Origin: Siphonodentalium dalli
Lineage: Eukaryota > Mollusca > Scaphopoda > Gadilida > Siphonodentaliidae
Assembly (NCBI GenBank): GCA_032622095.1
Contig: CP136065.1
Coordinates: 54,495,949-54,559,948 of the forward strand
Direction: 5' to 3'
Length of the DNA: 64,000 nucleotides
Part shown: positions 11,780 through 24,800 of the stretch, piece by piece
How the letters are laid out: each line of letters begins with the position of its first letter
Numbering within the stretch: the first letter of the stretch is position 1
Made by a program: the position numbers and the translations under genes
Notes under the pieces: model-generated
The model's input: the letters and a program-made list of their open reading frames with translations, nothing else
Told to the model about the DNA's origin: nothing
The model's database searches: none

Positions 11780-12173
11780 CAATACTCTTGAGTGCCTAAT
11801 AAAAGTACAGGATGGAATAATAGTACAGGTTGGAAAATGTCGTGTAACTGAATAATAGTACAGGGCGGAATAAACGTACAGACTGGAAATATTAGTACCA
11901 TACATCCCAACAAAACGCACCATCTGACTGGATTACTGATGCCATGTGACAGAAATAGTTTCGATGGATAGCCAGGTCTGTGAATCTACAGTGTGCTGAT
12001 CACTGTCAACAATCAGAGTTCATTTATCTATGAATAACACAATTTAAGATTGGTGAATTATTTCTTTTGGTTAATTTAATAAACGTACAGGACCAAATAA
12101 CGATCGTACAGGTGGGATTTTTACCTTGATTTTAATAATCGTACATGTATGTTAATTAGGCACTCAAGAGTAT
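11780..12173. mobile_element. MITE inserted beside the palindrome centre
   Basis: CTCTTGAGTGCCTAAT near 11780 is mirrored by ATTAGGCACTCAAGAG near 12173, with TA at both outer edges (possible TA target duplication, mariner-like). The interior repeats AATAATAGTACAGG / AATAAACGTACAG. It interrupts the right arm about 60 bp from the palindrome loop. Confidence 0.65.
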
Positions 12174-12179
12174 AGTCAC

Positions 12180-13790
12180 ACACTGTATACACGTACACCT
12201 GACACATGGCCATACAGCCATACTTGGTTATACCCATACATACCACGGACGACCATACAGCCATGAGTCACAATGCAGGCACACCGGGTATACTCCTAAA
12301 CATGGCCCATAACCATATAATCACTCCTTGTATACCCATTCACCTCACCATTGGCCATACAGTCATCCCCTGTATACCTATTCTCCACACACATTGTCAA
12401 ATAGACATTCACTAATACCCGGTACATCAACACCACAACAATGACCATAGAGTCACTACAGGTATAAATATGCGCCTCACCAATGGCAACATAGCCACTC
12501 GCTTCATACACATATCCTCACCCATGGCACCTGGTATACTTCTTCACCTGATATATGGCCATATAGTCACCCCGTGTGTACCTATTCAAAACATTCATAC
12601 ATGATCATGGTCAATCCTTGTATACATATTCAACTCACCATTGGCCATGTCTGTATGATGTCACTCGCTGTATCCTTATTTGTCACACCATAGCCACTCA
12701 AGATATACTAATATACCCCAGCCATGTCAGTATAGTCACTCCATGTATGCATATGCACCTTATCCATGGGCATATGGCCACTTGCTATATACACATACAC
12801 ATCGGCCATGACCATACAACCACACTTGTGTATACCCGTATATCCTACACATGACCATACCGCCACGAGTCACCAATTAGGAACACCAGGTACTAGTATA
12901 CTCATATACATGTACCTGACACGTGACCATTTAGTTACTCCTTGTATACATATTCATTACATTTATTAACATTCAGTCACTCCTTGTATACATACTCATC
13001 TCCGACACACATATATGTAGTCATATAACCACTCGATATATACATATGCAGCCCACCCTAACACTCATACCTTCCATACTTGCATATACATGTACACCGC
13101 ACACATGACAATTCAGCAACTCACTGTATAATCAAACACGCCACCCATGATCATACAGCTAAATCCCTATACACCCACCAATGATAATACATCCACGAGA
13201 TATATAAATTAATATACATCCCACCCGTTTCCACAAGGACACTCCCTATATACCCACACGCTCGAAAATGTCCACCCAGCTTACTCCAGGTACATGTATG
13301 CATATACACTTCAATCATGACCGTACAGTCATTCCATGTATACCTATACATATTGCCCGTAACCATAAAATCACTCCCTATTTATCCACACACCCCATCC
13401 ATGATCATACGGACAACACATGTACATCCCACACATGACCTTACAGTCACTCCATATATACATAATCAACACACAGATGACCATGTAGCTATATCCATAC
13501 CACATCAATGCCCATACAGCCATATCGGGTACACCTGTACTGGATACACACAACCATACACCATACAGTCACTCCAATGACTCCATGCATACCGATTCAC
13601 CTCACACCTGACCATGACCTCTCCCTGTATACCTATACATCTTACCATGGACAACCCACTCATAACAATATAGTCACTCCTTGTATACCTATTCACATCA
13701 TTCATGACATACAATAACTCCCTGTATACCTATTCACATCACCTATGATCATAAAGTAACTCCCTGACTACCATCTTGGCATCCAGTGCC
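12180..13790 (-). repeat. Right-arm ~42-bp tandem repeats
   Basis: Reverse complement of the left-arm units (CCATACAGTCACTCCTTGTA...TATTCACCTCACCATG). The array is longer than the left array, so the arms have gained or lost units independently. Confidence 0.8.
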
Positions 13791-13954
13791 ATCCACCCTG
13801 TATCCAGTTGATATTTTTTTTATCATAATGGGCCAGAATAGCCAGAGATTATGTTTCATCTCAGTTCCGTTCCGTCTCAAAGTTCTGCCCATTTCCTTTC
13901 AATAATATGGCCAGAATCACAAAAGAGGTTCTCGGCAAAATTCCATGGTCATAT

Positions 13955-15520
13955 GGTTGTATGGTCATAATGGTGTATAATAATCTAACTTTAATGTTAA
14001 ATTACACATAGAATATTCCGGTTGATTGCCACAAACATCGCTTTTTTTTCTGTTTGTTTACCTTTTAACTGAAAGCCGAAGTGGTCCGAAGAACTTCGTC
14101 ATAGTCCAGAGTTTGTTCTGGGTATACTAGTTTCCGTTTCTATATATAGCGCAGGGTTTTCTGAACAAAATGGCCCCAAAGTCAAATTTCCTATGTGCTT
14201 TGAGAACAATTCCCGCATTAAAAACTTAATGACATAATGGAGGATCAGAACGGTAGTTTTGTTGACGATTTTCGCAAGCAACTCGTCAAAATTGCAGCAA
14301 ATTAGAACTCTTGTGTCTGACTTGCCATGCGTGTGATTTTCGTCCATGTGCGTTTTGACTTTTGTGTTGATAAAATAATCGGAGAACCGAATCACACCGT
14401 TTCGAAATATAGTTCTTCTGTTTTAGTGGGACTTTTCAAACTTAAGGTTCAAAATTTATACAATTTTTTTTTGATTTTTTGTGTGCTTAACAAGAGCAGT
14501 ATATTGCTCTGTTCGCTTAGTATATACTATATATGTTAATTTCGCGGAAGTCCATCAAATGTGGGTGAAATGTAGCGCCATATTTATTCTAATGCTCGTT
14601 GTGTTTACACTGTTTTAAACTTTGAGAGGGTTGTAATTCCCGTAATTTATTTAATGTATTACATTTATATCTTCAATGTTTACTTAATCTATTTATTTTT
14701 TATTTCACATAATTACGATTACAATGGAGAATTCATCGTAATTTGCGTGGTTAGTCGAAAATCTACAGAATATTTTCGACGGAAAATGCCGAAGACAGTT
14801 CGCGAGGTCAACTGAGTTCGCATACTTTTAAAAATTTGTAAACACTACGGTAAATGTCTCTTTTCGCATTAAATTACCGCTTTCAATTCACAATGCATGT
14901 CTTCTGCGGAAAATATCCGTTTATTGTCGCAATTGTGATATTTATTTCATATAATTGTGGTTTTATTTGAGCGGGTCATTAACGCTTACCTCTTGTCATA
15001 AGAAGGCTATGGGCGCGATCTCGGATTAAAATCCAGCATCTCGCCATACCAATATCTTAGCTGGTTTTTGTACGAGAAGACTTGGACTAATCAATGGGTT
15101 GCGGAGCTTTAAGGTGGTCTGGCAATAAATTCCAGAGCCTGGGACCGGCCACGGAAAATGTGTGGTCGCCGCATGATTTTAGATTACCAGGAGTATGTAT
15201 CAACATGTTCGAGTTTGCAGACCTAAGTGGTCTAGGTGGTTGATAACGTGCAACGATATCGGATAGTTTATACAGTACATGTATATGAGTTATATGGTCA
15301 AATATTTTGGTATTTGTGACAAGCCTAGCCACACAATTTTAAATGACCTGGAGCTTGTGCAACAAAGACTTGTTGCAACCAAGGAGCAGGGTATTACAAT
15401 AATCGATGCGGCTTGTTACAAATGCATTGACAAGTTGTTTTGTCGTCTCCATGTCAATCACGTTTCGCACCCTGCTTATATTTCTCAGATGATGATATGA
15501 GAGTCTGCACAGATATATGT
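13955..15520. other. Right-arm segment absent from the left arm
   Basis: Arm-to-arm similarity stops at about 13950 and resumes at about 15520 (left-arm counterpart about 10110-10260). The extra ~1.5 kb contains the LINE remnant at 15087-15503. Its 13975-14060 part resembles 63385-63475 at the end of the window, so it includes at least one dispersed repeat. Confidence 0.6.
15087..15503 (-). pseudogene. LINE (non-LTR retrotransposon) reverse transcriptase C-terminal remnant
   Basis: One frame reads SYHHLRNISRVRNVIDMETT then QLVNAFVTSRIDYCNTLLLG, an in-frame TAA at 15339-15341, then ARLVTNTK, and further on DHTFSVAGPRLWNLLPDHLK. These are the 'AF..SR.DYCN.LL.G' and 'FSV..PR.WN.LP' motifs found after the catalytic domain in Jockey/CR1-type LINE polymerases. 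The stop codon and the lack of the catalytic core make it a dead fragment. Read on the minus strand, its 3' side points to lower coordinates. Confidence 0.8.
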
Positions 15521-16553
15521 AAAAATTAAACTTTTTACAAATTTGGTTGCCATTTTGGGAGCCATCTTGAGCAATTTGGTCTATAAACACCGTGTTGTGA
15601 CACATTTAAGATAGACCAAAACAAAAAAAAACACCTTTAAATCTAAAGATAATTGCATTTTACAGGTCCAAACCTGAAAAATGAATTGTTGCCGATATTT
15701 ATGTTAAGTTTGTGAGAGAAATGTCCAATATTTTTGGTGATGTCAGTGGTGACAATAGTAACAATTAACCATGGTGCATCAGACATGTTAGTATTCAATG
15801 TATAGAAGGCAGAATAGCCAATTTTATACATCACAACTTGTAAGTGATTGCAGGACACGCTGGGGAAATATTTTCCATTTTCCATATTTTGGCAACCATT
15901 TTGAGCCAAGGTAAGAATTTTGGATCCAGTGAGTTGGAATATTCATAGGTAATGATATGCCTCACTTACATTACAAAGTTCTGTTCATTTCTTGTTGAAA
16001 TATGACTAGAATCCAATTGTGATTTTATTTGAAATTTTATACCGCTTTCCCTAAAATCGAATTTTTGAGGTATCAGAAGGGGCTAGGACCCCAATAAATT
16101 GCATATTTAAATGCTCCAATGGTCAGTTAATATATAAAACACAAAATAAAGTCATATTACTCAACCAGTTCCAAACAGCATAAACTGATCTAGAAGATAT
16201 TTATGAAAAAACATCATATTTTCAATTTCCGGCGGCCATTTCGGTGGCCATCTTGGATGGTGAGTTTCAATTTTGCCCCAAAAAAGTGTCATTATGTCTT
16301 AGCTTCACGAAAATATATACATTTGTATACATTTTACTAGATTTTCCCGCTATAAGTTGCATAAAACTGACTTAGGTCTGGTCTAAAAAACGGTGGCCAT
16401 GATGGGCGCCATCTTGTCTGGAGTCTACACAGCCACTTTTTTTCTTGTTAACATTACTTAAAAGTTGAAGGACATGATAAGGAACAAAATGAGTGGGGTG
16501 AAGTTAAGTCCTAGGGGGGGTGCAAGGGTACCCCTATTACCTCCAGGCTGTAG

Positions 16554-18709
16554 CAGCGCCTGAGTGCTGATTTATTCAACGCCGATTCCACGGGCACATG
16601 TATGCTCAATGGAATTCAAGCGCTTTCAGATGACACAAGATAATTGGGGATTTGAATCCACGTAGGATGATCCATTTCCAAAATCTAAATCACGTGGCTG
16701 GTTATAGTATTACTGTAAATTATGGACTCCAAAGAGACTATATATACGAAATACCATTACAAAACACTTTGTGCATGGCTCAAGGGCTGTCCAGACCATC
16801 ACGTTCATATACGAAATAAAGAATCACTATTCAAACCACAATTATGTCTGTATAATCGCGTGGCATGTGAATCAAAATATAGTTTGAATAGAGTTTGGCT
16901 AAAGTGTTGTATACGGTACTTTAACAGTTCGGCTAAAGTGCTGTATACGGTACTCTAGCCACGGCCTATAATATAAGCAGAAAATGGAAATGATGTGCAC
17001 AATTGGTAATGAACCCTTTTCAATAATGTAAATTTTGACAAAATTTCAAAAACAAAATTCTTCCATTTAAATATCACAAAGTCCCGATATAAACATCTAG
17101 GTGTATGTTTATTTGGATCCCAAGAATATTACCATTCAAATATCGACAGTGACTGTTATTGATCAGAACTTCAATATACTACCAGTATTCTGTATCTGTA
17201 GGGTTTCCGTGCATGGGCCAATGCTGGCCTTAGGCGCACGATTATTAACAAATCGTTTAATGTAAGTTCTCTAATCTTCAACTTCAAGCTTCACAATTGA
17301 AAATCATTTGTTGCAGCAGGCATACATAACTCTGGGCTCAGAATTTAGACAGAAACGGTCATAAATAGTCCAAGTCATTCATTTGACTTAAACTACATGT
17401 AGCTGGTGATATCAGTTGTGTATGTAGATGCTGGTTTTATGTCAAAGATCCATCAAATTGTCTTCTATAGCACATAATATTACGATATTCACCTCAACCT
17501 TCATGCAGGTTACATAGCTTTTTCTAGGTTAACCCATTGTTCCATCATGAAGAATAAAATGGTTAACACATTTTTTGGCGTAAGTCCCCCTACTAGTAGA
17601 TAACTTGAGCAACACATTTTATTTGAACAAGTATCACATAAAAATGAAATTGATTGCTCTTGGGTACAGAAATTGTTTGTTGTCAGCGATGAATGCTAGC
17701 AAGCAATTCAAAGTGTATTCCACAATGCTACCAATAATCAGTATGTTCCAGATTTCATTCAATGTTTAAATGAGGCCAATAATCTATGGTGTCCATACAT
17801 CACATGTTTTGTGAAGATAGTCACGTTTACCCATCAATTGTTTGTTAGGGCTGAAACGGTTCACCGGTCACGGCCAAGTCATGAAAATTGCATGACCATC
17901 AACCATAAGCAGAGAGTGCAATTATTTAAACACTAATATGTACATGTAGTCAGATGCAGTTCCAAGGGTTGACACACCTGGGTCTTTGATCTTCGTGACA
18001 TGCTCATTACAGTGTAACTGACATCATGACTTTTTGTCTGAGTGTTATGTCATGTAACAATTTTGGTGACTGTGCAAACTGGAAAATGCGTGGGCAAGTG
18101 AAATATGCTGATTGAGCACCAAGTGCTGCTGGCCTGCTATAAATAAGAGGGACAGATATAAATAATTATTTAGACTGATTATATTCATACCATTGCAATG
18201 CATGACAATGGAACATGGCCAATGCTGACTCTTGAAAGTAATTTCAAGCCCAAATTCAAGGCCATATATAAACAAACATTGGAAGATGGTCAGTGAGCTT
18301 CTTTATTTGATTGCTTTTATGTTGTTTTCAAATTATAAGCGGTGCTATTACTGGATATTCAAACATAAGATAACTTTGAATGTCTTCTACAGAATAAAAT
18401 TGTCACTGGCATAATTGTACATTTCATTTTCAGTGTTAGGGTTTTCGATGAATGATTTAACTCTGCTAATGAAGACTACATACATGTACTTAGTATGGAC
18501 TTTTTTAATTTAAAATCACCATCGATAACAACTGATATCACAAACTGATTCACGTCGAAGGAAACATGGAGGAATATTAAACAGCCAATGTGAATGTTGC
18601 CTCGTTTCGATGAGACTAAAGCCTCATTTTATTACCACCGTGTGCTGACAGGCTGTTAAGCTGTACACTCTACAGTTGATTACACTTGTATTCTGAAATA
18701 TATTTCCAG
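16554..18709. other. Intergenic / possible PAN3 5' region, no gene recognised
   Basis: AT-rich. A ~31-bp direct duplication (GGCTAAAGTG(T/C)TGTATACGG) lies at 16897-16956. A hAT-like end (TAGGGCTGAAACGGTTCACC) is near 17848 with no partner found. I searched by eye for a CCCH zinc-finger exon (CX8CX5CX3H) and did not find one. Confidence 0.35.
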
Positions 18710-18813
18710 ACGCTATGACTGAAGGTCAAGGATTAGCCAATAATGGGGACCAGTTCTTCAACGCTACATTCAACCCATCCAATAATATTCCTGACTTCCC
18801 ACCATTTATGGCT
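18710..18813 (+). CDS. PAN3: PAN3 exon 1 as recognised (start codon 18715)
   Basis: It encodes MTEGQGLANN through FPPFMA (33 codons) and ends in phase 0 at a GTAAGT donor. The segment begins after TATTTCCAG, so it is either an internal exon read through from upstream (a spliced-on codon ending AC, then GCT ATG) or the first coding exon after a 5'-UTR intron. There are no paralogous sequences to choose between these. Confidence 0.75.
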
Positions 18814-21800
18814 GTAAGTACTGGTATTTAATATATTTTAATCTGACATTCTTTTGGGTATGGAATATTGCAGGTACAGCTGTAGGGGATAATTTCACAG
18901 TGCAAACTATTCCCCAATTACTTCTAGATCCCTATTAGGGCTGTATTGATACCTCTCCTACTACGATACAATACATATTACGATTTTTGCCCACAATACG
19001 ATATGCGTATCACGATTCACTTTAGTCTTAAAAATTTGGAAATTATACCAGCAGTGATGAATGGTGGCCTGTTATAATAATAATTTCATTTCTAATAGCA
19101 TACCACTCCATGCCTAAGCTTATATACAGTAGTCACACTGAAATAATTCAACTTATCCTTTTGCTTTAGTTGGACACTAGTGTTGAATGCTAGATTTCGC
19201 AGTACATGTTTTTCAGCTTTAGCCATTTAGCGAAAATAACCAAAGACATTTCGACTTAAATATATTCACTCGGCTGCATCAGAAATAAACCAATTTATTT
19301 TTCCTCTATGGATAAATAATATGCCCAATTTTTCGGTTTTGTCCATGTTTTCTTCACAAAAAAGCTAATTGTAGTCTTGAAATCTGGCAATGATTTTCTA
19401 CATTTGTCATATAATACCGGTACATGTGCATATATATGTACATATCAAAATGAAGTTTAGTGCTGCCAATTTGTATATAAAATTTTCCACATCACTTTAA
19501 ATACCGGTAGTTTCTAAAATCTCATATGTCTAAACTGCATGTTGGTAATTTATTAATAGAATCAGAGGATTAGAGCCAGAAACAGTATAATGCGAGGGCT
19601 GGCCAATCAACCTAATCAGCCTAATCAGGCACCTGGGGCACCTGTACAGGCTGTACAGCCCAATGGACCAGGTAGCATCGGGGTGAATGGAATTGGTGGA
19701 AAACATATGATGAACATGCCACGGATGGAACACAGCCTTGCTAATGATTTTTCCTCATTGAATCTAGCTACTACAAGTTCAGTCAATAATTCATCACCTG
19801 GACCGGTAAGGAAATAGACGGAATACAACGCGCATCTTAGTAATTGAGAATCTTGATCGAATGAGGGGGTGGTGCAAGGATATATTTCGCGAGAGCGCAG
19901 CTTGAGCAAAATGTAACTGAGACGTCCGCAAGAGTTTGATAAAAGATTCGAGATTATGATGAAAGTTGTGTTCTGTATTTATTCTACACTGTTGTCAGAT
20001 AAGTTCAATCCATGACTGTCACCTTCATTGATACTATAGCTACCTTTTGGTGATTTAAGTCTGATGAATAACCAGTAATGATCGGGCATCACCCGAAGCA
20101 GTTCGTTCACCTATTGCACATCATCTTTCTTGGCGACAACGTCAGATAGAATAGTTTTGTCCAGTGTTTGTGCTGTCAGTGACCAAATTAGCCAATGGGC
20201 AATTTATTTTTTAATTGGCCAATAAAAATATCATTGGCCAAACTTTTTTTTACCCCAAATTGAGACGGAATGGTAATTCAAAGGCGCTGAATAGATCGAC
20301 GAAGTTAGGTGACTAAAGTATTGCCGTTCTTGACGGGTTTTGTACTTCAGAAATATTAAACCATGAAAACCCAAATTTATTTTGTAACAGGAACGTTGAT
20401 TGAATTGTGGTGGCTGTACAAAGGGGAGGCGGTAAGCTCTAACATTTAACCAGCTATTTAAAATAATATTGGATTTAAAACACTAAGCATCAAAACGCTT
20501 AATCTGTACACTGGTAATGTAAGTTTTTGTTGATTTGGCAGTCTGTAAGATAGAGATGGGCGGTTAACCGTGGAATCAGTTCGGTTTCGGTTGTCGGGAA
20601 AAACCGGAAATGACAACCGTGGTAAGTTGGAAAAACCCGTAGTTTCGGTTGTCACAACTTCCTGTAATCATGGCAGAACACGACGAACAAACGAGTCCTG
20701 TGTGGTAATATTTTTCAAAGAAAGATAAGAAATCTAGTGTGCCGCCTGTAATATATGCAGAAAGGAGTTCGCATGGTGAAATCGCGCGACGAATTAATTA
20801 CGTTGCTTCCGTGTACACCTATTTTCGCCGTAGTAAACACAACAAAAGTCAGTTTATTTCTCATGTTATTTTAATCATTAAGGCCGTACAAATACTCTGA
20901 AAGGTGAATTTGATAACGAGGATACGATATGAAAAGGTATCAATGATTGTTACCCGCATTCCCTATTAGTTTTTATCACTGTTTGGATGTTAAATCGTCA
21001 AATATATTTGTGCGCCGTTGATTAAAAATGTTATGCCGGAATGAATTATACCGTTTGTCGGTAAACTGTTGAGAAATAGCACTCATTCAGGTGACTTGTA
21101 TTGGATGCATGTATACTGTATAGTGTGTACAATATTATGTTCCCTAAATATGGTAATAGGCATATATCCAGATAATGTGATTGAGAGATTCTAGTCATGT
21201 TTTATTTTCATTTTGTTGTTTATTTCAAATTTATGCCAATATAAATGATCATTATATTATTTCACACTTATGATCATATGATGCTGAATTGCAGTCATAC
21301 ACAATACACAGACTCACTTGCATTCTAGCACTGCCACTCGACATGGACATTAACAATATACATGTAATAGTAACAATATGATACATAATTTAATATTATA
21401 AAAGGACATGTACCTCACAAGTTATGGTGATACAATTGGTGTGTTTTCTTTGTAATATGATGAAGCATAATTAGATTTTGTTCACGTTAGTAATTTTTAT
21501 TAATAAAAACCGAAACCGAGACTCAACTCTTTTTCCACAACCGAAACCGAGGCAAAATTTCACAACCGCCCATCTCTACTTTAAGATAAAATATGCAAAT
21601 GCATTATCCCATAATTGGATGTACAAGCGACCCGTACTTAACTCAATGGCATGTCAGTTATGTAATGTGTCATAAACTGCCTCCCGTTTACTAACAACAG
21701 CATGGCTTCACATCAAAAGGATTGAAAACTATAGATATTCAACAGTTATCACCTCACGGTACTAAGCAACATTTTTTTTTTATCTTGGCAAAAATATATA

Positions 21801-24800
21801 GCGGTGACAACTAACAAAGTTCATTACTTTATTAGTTGGTGACCATGGAGTCAGCGACAAAGAGTTATTTTACTTGGTTAAACAGATTTATTTGATTTTA
21901 ATTATATAGAATGCTAGTTTCATGTTTGCGAATTTTGTTTTAATTTCAATTGCGAACCTCTCAGAAAATGAGGATTTAATTTGGCCAAGTTTTTTTTAAT
22001 TTGGCCAAAGTTTTTTTAATTTGGTCAATAAAATTTTCATTTGGCCAAAAGATTTTTTGGACCAGCGCGAACACTGGTTTTGTCTTGTAGAGGAAAATAT
22101 TTTATCTCACGATTGTGATTGTTTGCATCATTGACATTCACTATTATCGATAGTGGGCCTCCTAATTTAAGCACACTCACTATCGCTTGGAAAATCCAGA
22201 AATCTATTTTTAGCATGCCCACTATTCCGGGGAGGTAATTTGAAAATCTAAGCCTTATCCACGATTGTGATTGTTTGCTTGACATTCACTATTATCGATA
22301 GTGGGCCTCCTATTGCTTGGAAAATCCAGGAATCTTTTTTTTTAGCATGCCCACTATTCCGAGGAGGTACATGTAATTTGAAAATCATCTCCACCTAGCT
22401 GCAAAAATTCAACATTTTTTTTGTACGAAATGTCTTTGAAATCGACAACTAGAGCACAATAAATGATTGTAAGGAAATTGTTGGTGTTATATGTGATGTT
22501 TTCTCAATTTTTTGTGATGATTTATTATGTTTTTCCCCACCTTTGTTCACAATATCGCTTCAATATTTTTGTCAATTTTTGTACATTTTTTCTAAACGAA
22601 ATCTTCAGTTTGTTTTCGGTAAAAAAAACTATTGTTTTGAACTGATGGCATTGTTTAAAATTTATGATGCCTGCTTTTCATTAAGTTGAAATGGTAACAA
22701 TAACTCATGAAGAAGATTTAACATTTGCTTAGTTATAAGCAGGACAATTTATTTGACAATGCAGCAAAAAATAAAGAGACAACAAAATTCACACTGGAAA
22801 TTCTATAATCTTTCTACGATTAAAAGGACATACAATAAATATGGGATCTGGTATAGCATGAAGAACGTTCGATAAAATATAATAAATATTGCAATGCTTG
22901 TCAGTGACTATGCCAAAATACATGTAGTGGTCCTCAGTGGAGGAATAGTTCACTCGCCTCCGGCTCGGTTACTTTTTCTCCCCTCGGACCACTATTTTGG
23001 CATAGTCACCTCCAAGCCGTGCAATATTTATATAATAATAATATGTATACAATGGCTGGGATTCTGTTGAATACATGTGCCTCACATCAATGGGTGTGGA
23101 ATAAATTGTTTTATTATGTCGGCTCTTGCGAATAGCCAATCAGCGTCGATAAATAGTGACAGCATATGAACCCATATTAGGTCAGTGACCCCATATGAAA
23201 TAAATATTAGGTGCTTATCCACCATCTTGTTTTCATAAACTCTGTCGCCTCGGGAATGTTTTTGGTGTATTTTGGCGCCAAGAAAGGGGATATCTGTCGG
23301 AAATCATTTTCTGCAAACTTAAAGACATACTAGTAGTACCATGTACCAAAACCTGCATTTGATTTATTTGAGGAATTATAAAGACTCATAAATTAACTAT
23401 CAAACTCAACAAGTTGTCCTACTTCTGGTAATTAGCCATTGATTCAATGCGTTGACGTTCAACGCCCATGGCGTGTCACTGTGACGTTACATAAGTTAAT
23501 GGCCATAGACGACACATTTAACTTACCGTACCAAATTACAATAAATTACAGCGACGATAATTATAGGGATATGCTGGATTTTGTCCACTGACATAATAAA
23601 TACATTACGGGATGCTTAGTGGTGGGATATGGTGTCATGTGAGTCTCAGCGATATCAATATTAGACTCGGCCTATGGCCTTGTCCAATATTGATCTCACT
23701 TCCCCTCACATGACACCTTATCCGACCACTAAGCGTACCGTAACTTATAATATACAGTACCTCACTTTAAGAAGGTGCAGCGATGGCTCATTTCAGCAGC
23801 GATAGCCAGGCAAATTTCTCAAAAACTAAATTTTCCTAACATCTTCAAACTGGTGGATTCACTGAACAACTACATGTACATGTAGAGCACTTAATGAGTA
23901 CAAGCATTGGTTTATTTTCTCTGAAATGATACCTATAGTCAAGCCATTTGCAGAATGAGGTAATTCACCCTCTGGGGACCACATTCTGCTTACACCTCAG
24001 CTTGCCTATAGTTTAGAAAAGTTGACTACATGTACTTGTTTACTTTGAATTTCTAACTGATAAACTGCTCAGGTTTCCGTGAGGGTGATCTGTCAGGACA
24101 TGCATGCGTCTGTCAACAATTTCCTTTGGCACACCCCACAGACCACATCCCTCATCCTATCATCACTAAACTTCATATGGATCTTCAGGTGACCTCCAGA
24201 TGGGAGCCAACAATTTTTTTTCTGAAATTTGTTGAAAAACATGGCTGCCCGCCTCCATCTTGGATTTTACTCTTTGCATGACTAAATCCCTCGGCACACC
24301 ATACAGGTCACATCCCACTTCTGATCATCTCCAAACTTTCGATGTGACCTCTAGATGGGAGCCATCAATTATTTCCGAAAGTCACTGAAAAACATGGCTT
24401 CCAGTGGCCATCGTGGATTTTACTCTTGCATGACTAAATCCTTCGGCACCCTACAGGCCACATTCATCATCTGATCGTCACCAAACTTCATACTGATCTT
24501 CGAGCTGACCTTTAAACAGGAGTCATTAATTTTTCCAGAAAATTGTTAAAAAACATGGCCACCAGCAGCCATCTTGTATTTCAAATTTTAATCCATTGGC
24601 ACACCTTGCAACCCGCATTTATCCACGAAATAGATCTTCAGTGTGACCTCTAGATGGGAGGCATCGATTATTTCTGAAATTTGAAATGAAAACAATTTCA
24701 TCTACACAATACAAGCCCTTTACTGTGAACCTTTTTGAATTTCCTTTTTCTTAATCATTCTAGTGACTGCTCAGCATAAAATTAAACGCCTCCCCAAGTT

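Larger units (their letters stand above)
9139..16553. repeat. 7.4-kb giant imperfect inverted repeat (foldback-like element or inverted duplication)
   Basis: The outer ends are GGGGTACCCTTGCACCCC (from 9159) and GGGGTGCAAGGGTACCCC (ending 16534); weaker similarity reaches 9139 and 16553. The left arm runs to about 11611 and the right arm begins near 11720, with a ~108-bp loop flanked by GGTGGCTATCGCT and AGCGATAGCCAC. Over 9861-9981 the arms differ at 11 of about 121 positions. Each arm has an outer unique part (9139-10440; 13770-16553) and an inner ~42-bp tandem-repeat part. The right arm also contains a MITE (11780-12173) and about 1.5 kb absent from the left (near 13955-15520). No target duplication was identified and no transposase gene is present. 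Confidence 0.85.
20162..22076. mobile_element. 1.9-kb hAT element with perfect 8-bp target duplication
   Basis: Termini CAGTGTTTGTGCTG and CAGCGCGAACACTG are inverted repeats, and GTTTTGTC occurs directly outside both ends (20154-20161 and 22077-22084). Subterminal TTGGCCAA-type motifs cluster at both ends (20190-20240, 21980-22050). No transposase frame remains. A second hAT element (20551-21578) sits inside it. It lies in PAN3 intron 2. Confidence 0.85.

Noticed and set aside
10639-13717. Many 60-100-codon frames rich in His/Thr/Ile or Tyr/Val/Gly
   Set aside because: They are translations of the ~42-bp tandem repeats on both strands of the giant palindrome.
16668-16990. Possible inverted repeat around CGTGGCT motifs
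   Set aside because: Similarity between the candidate arms was too weak and gapped to call.
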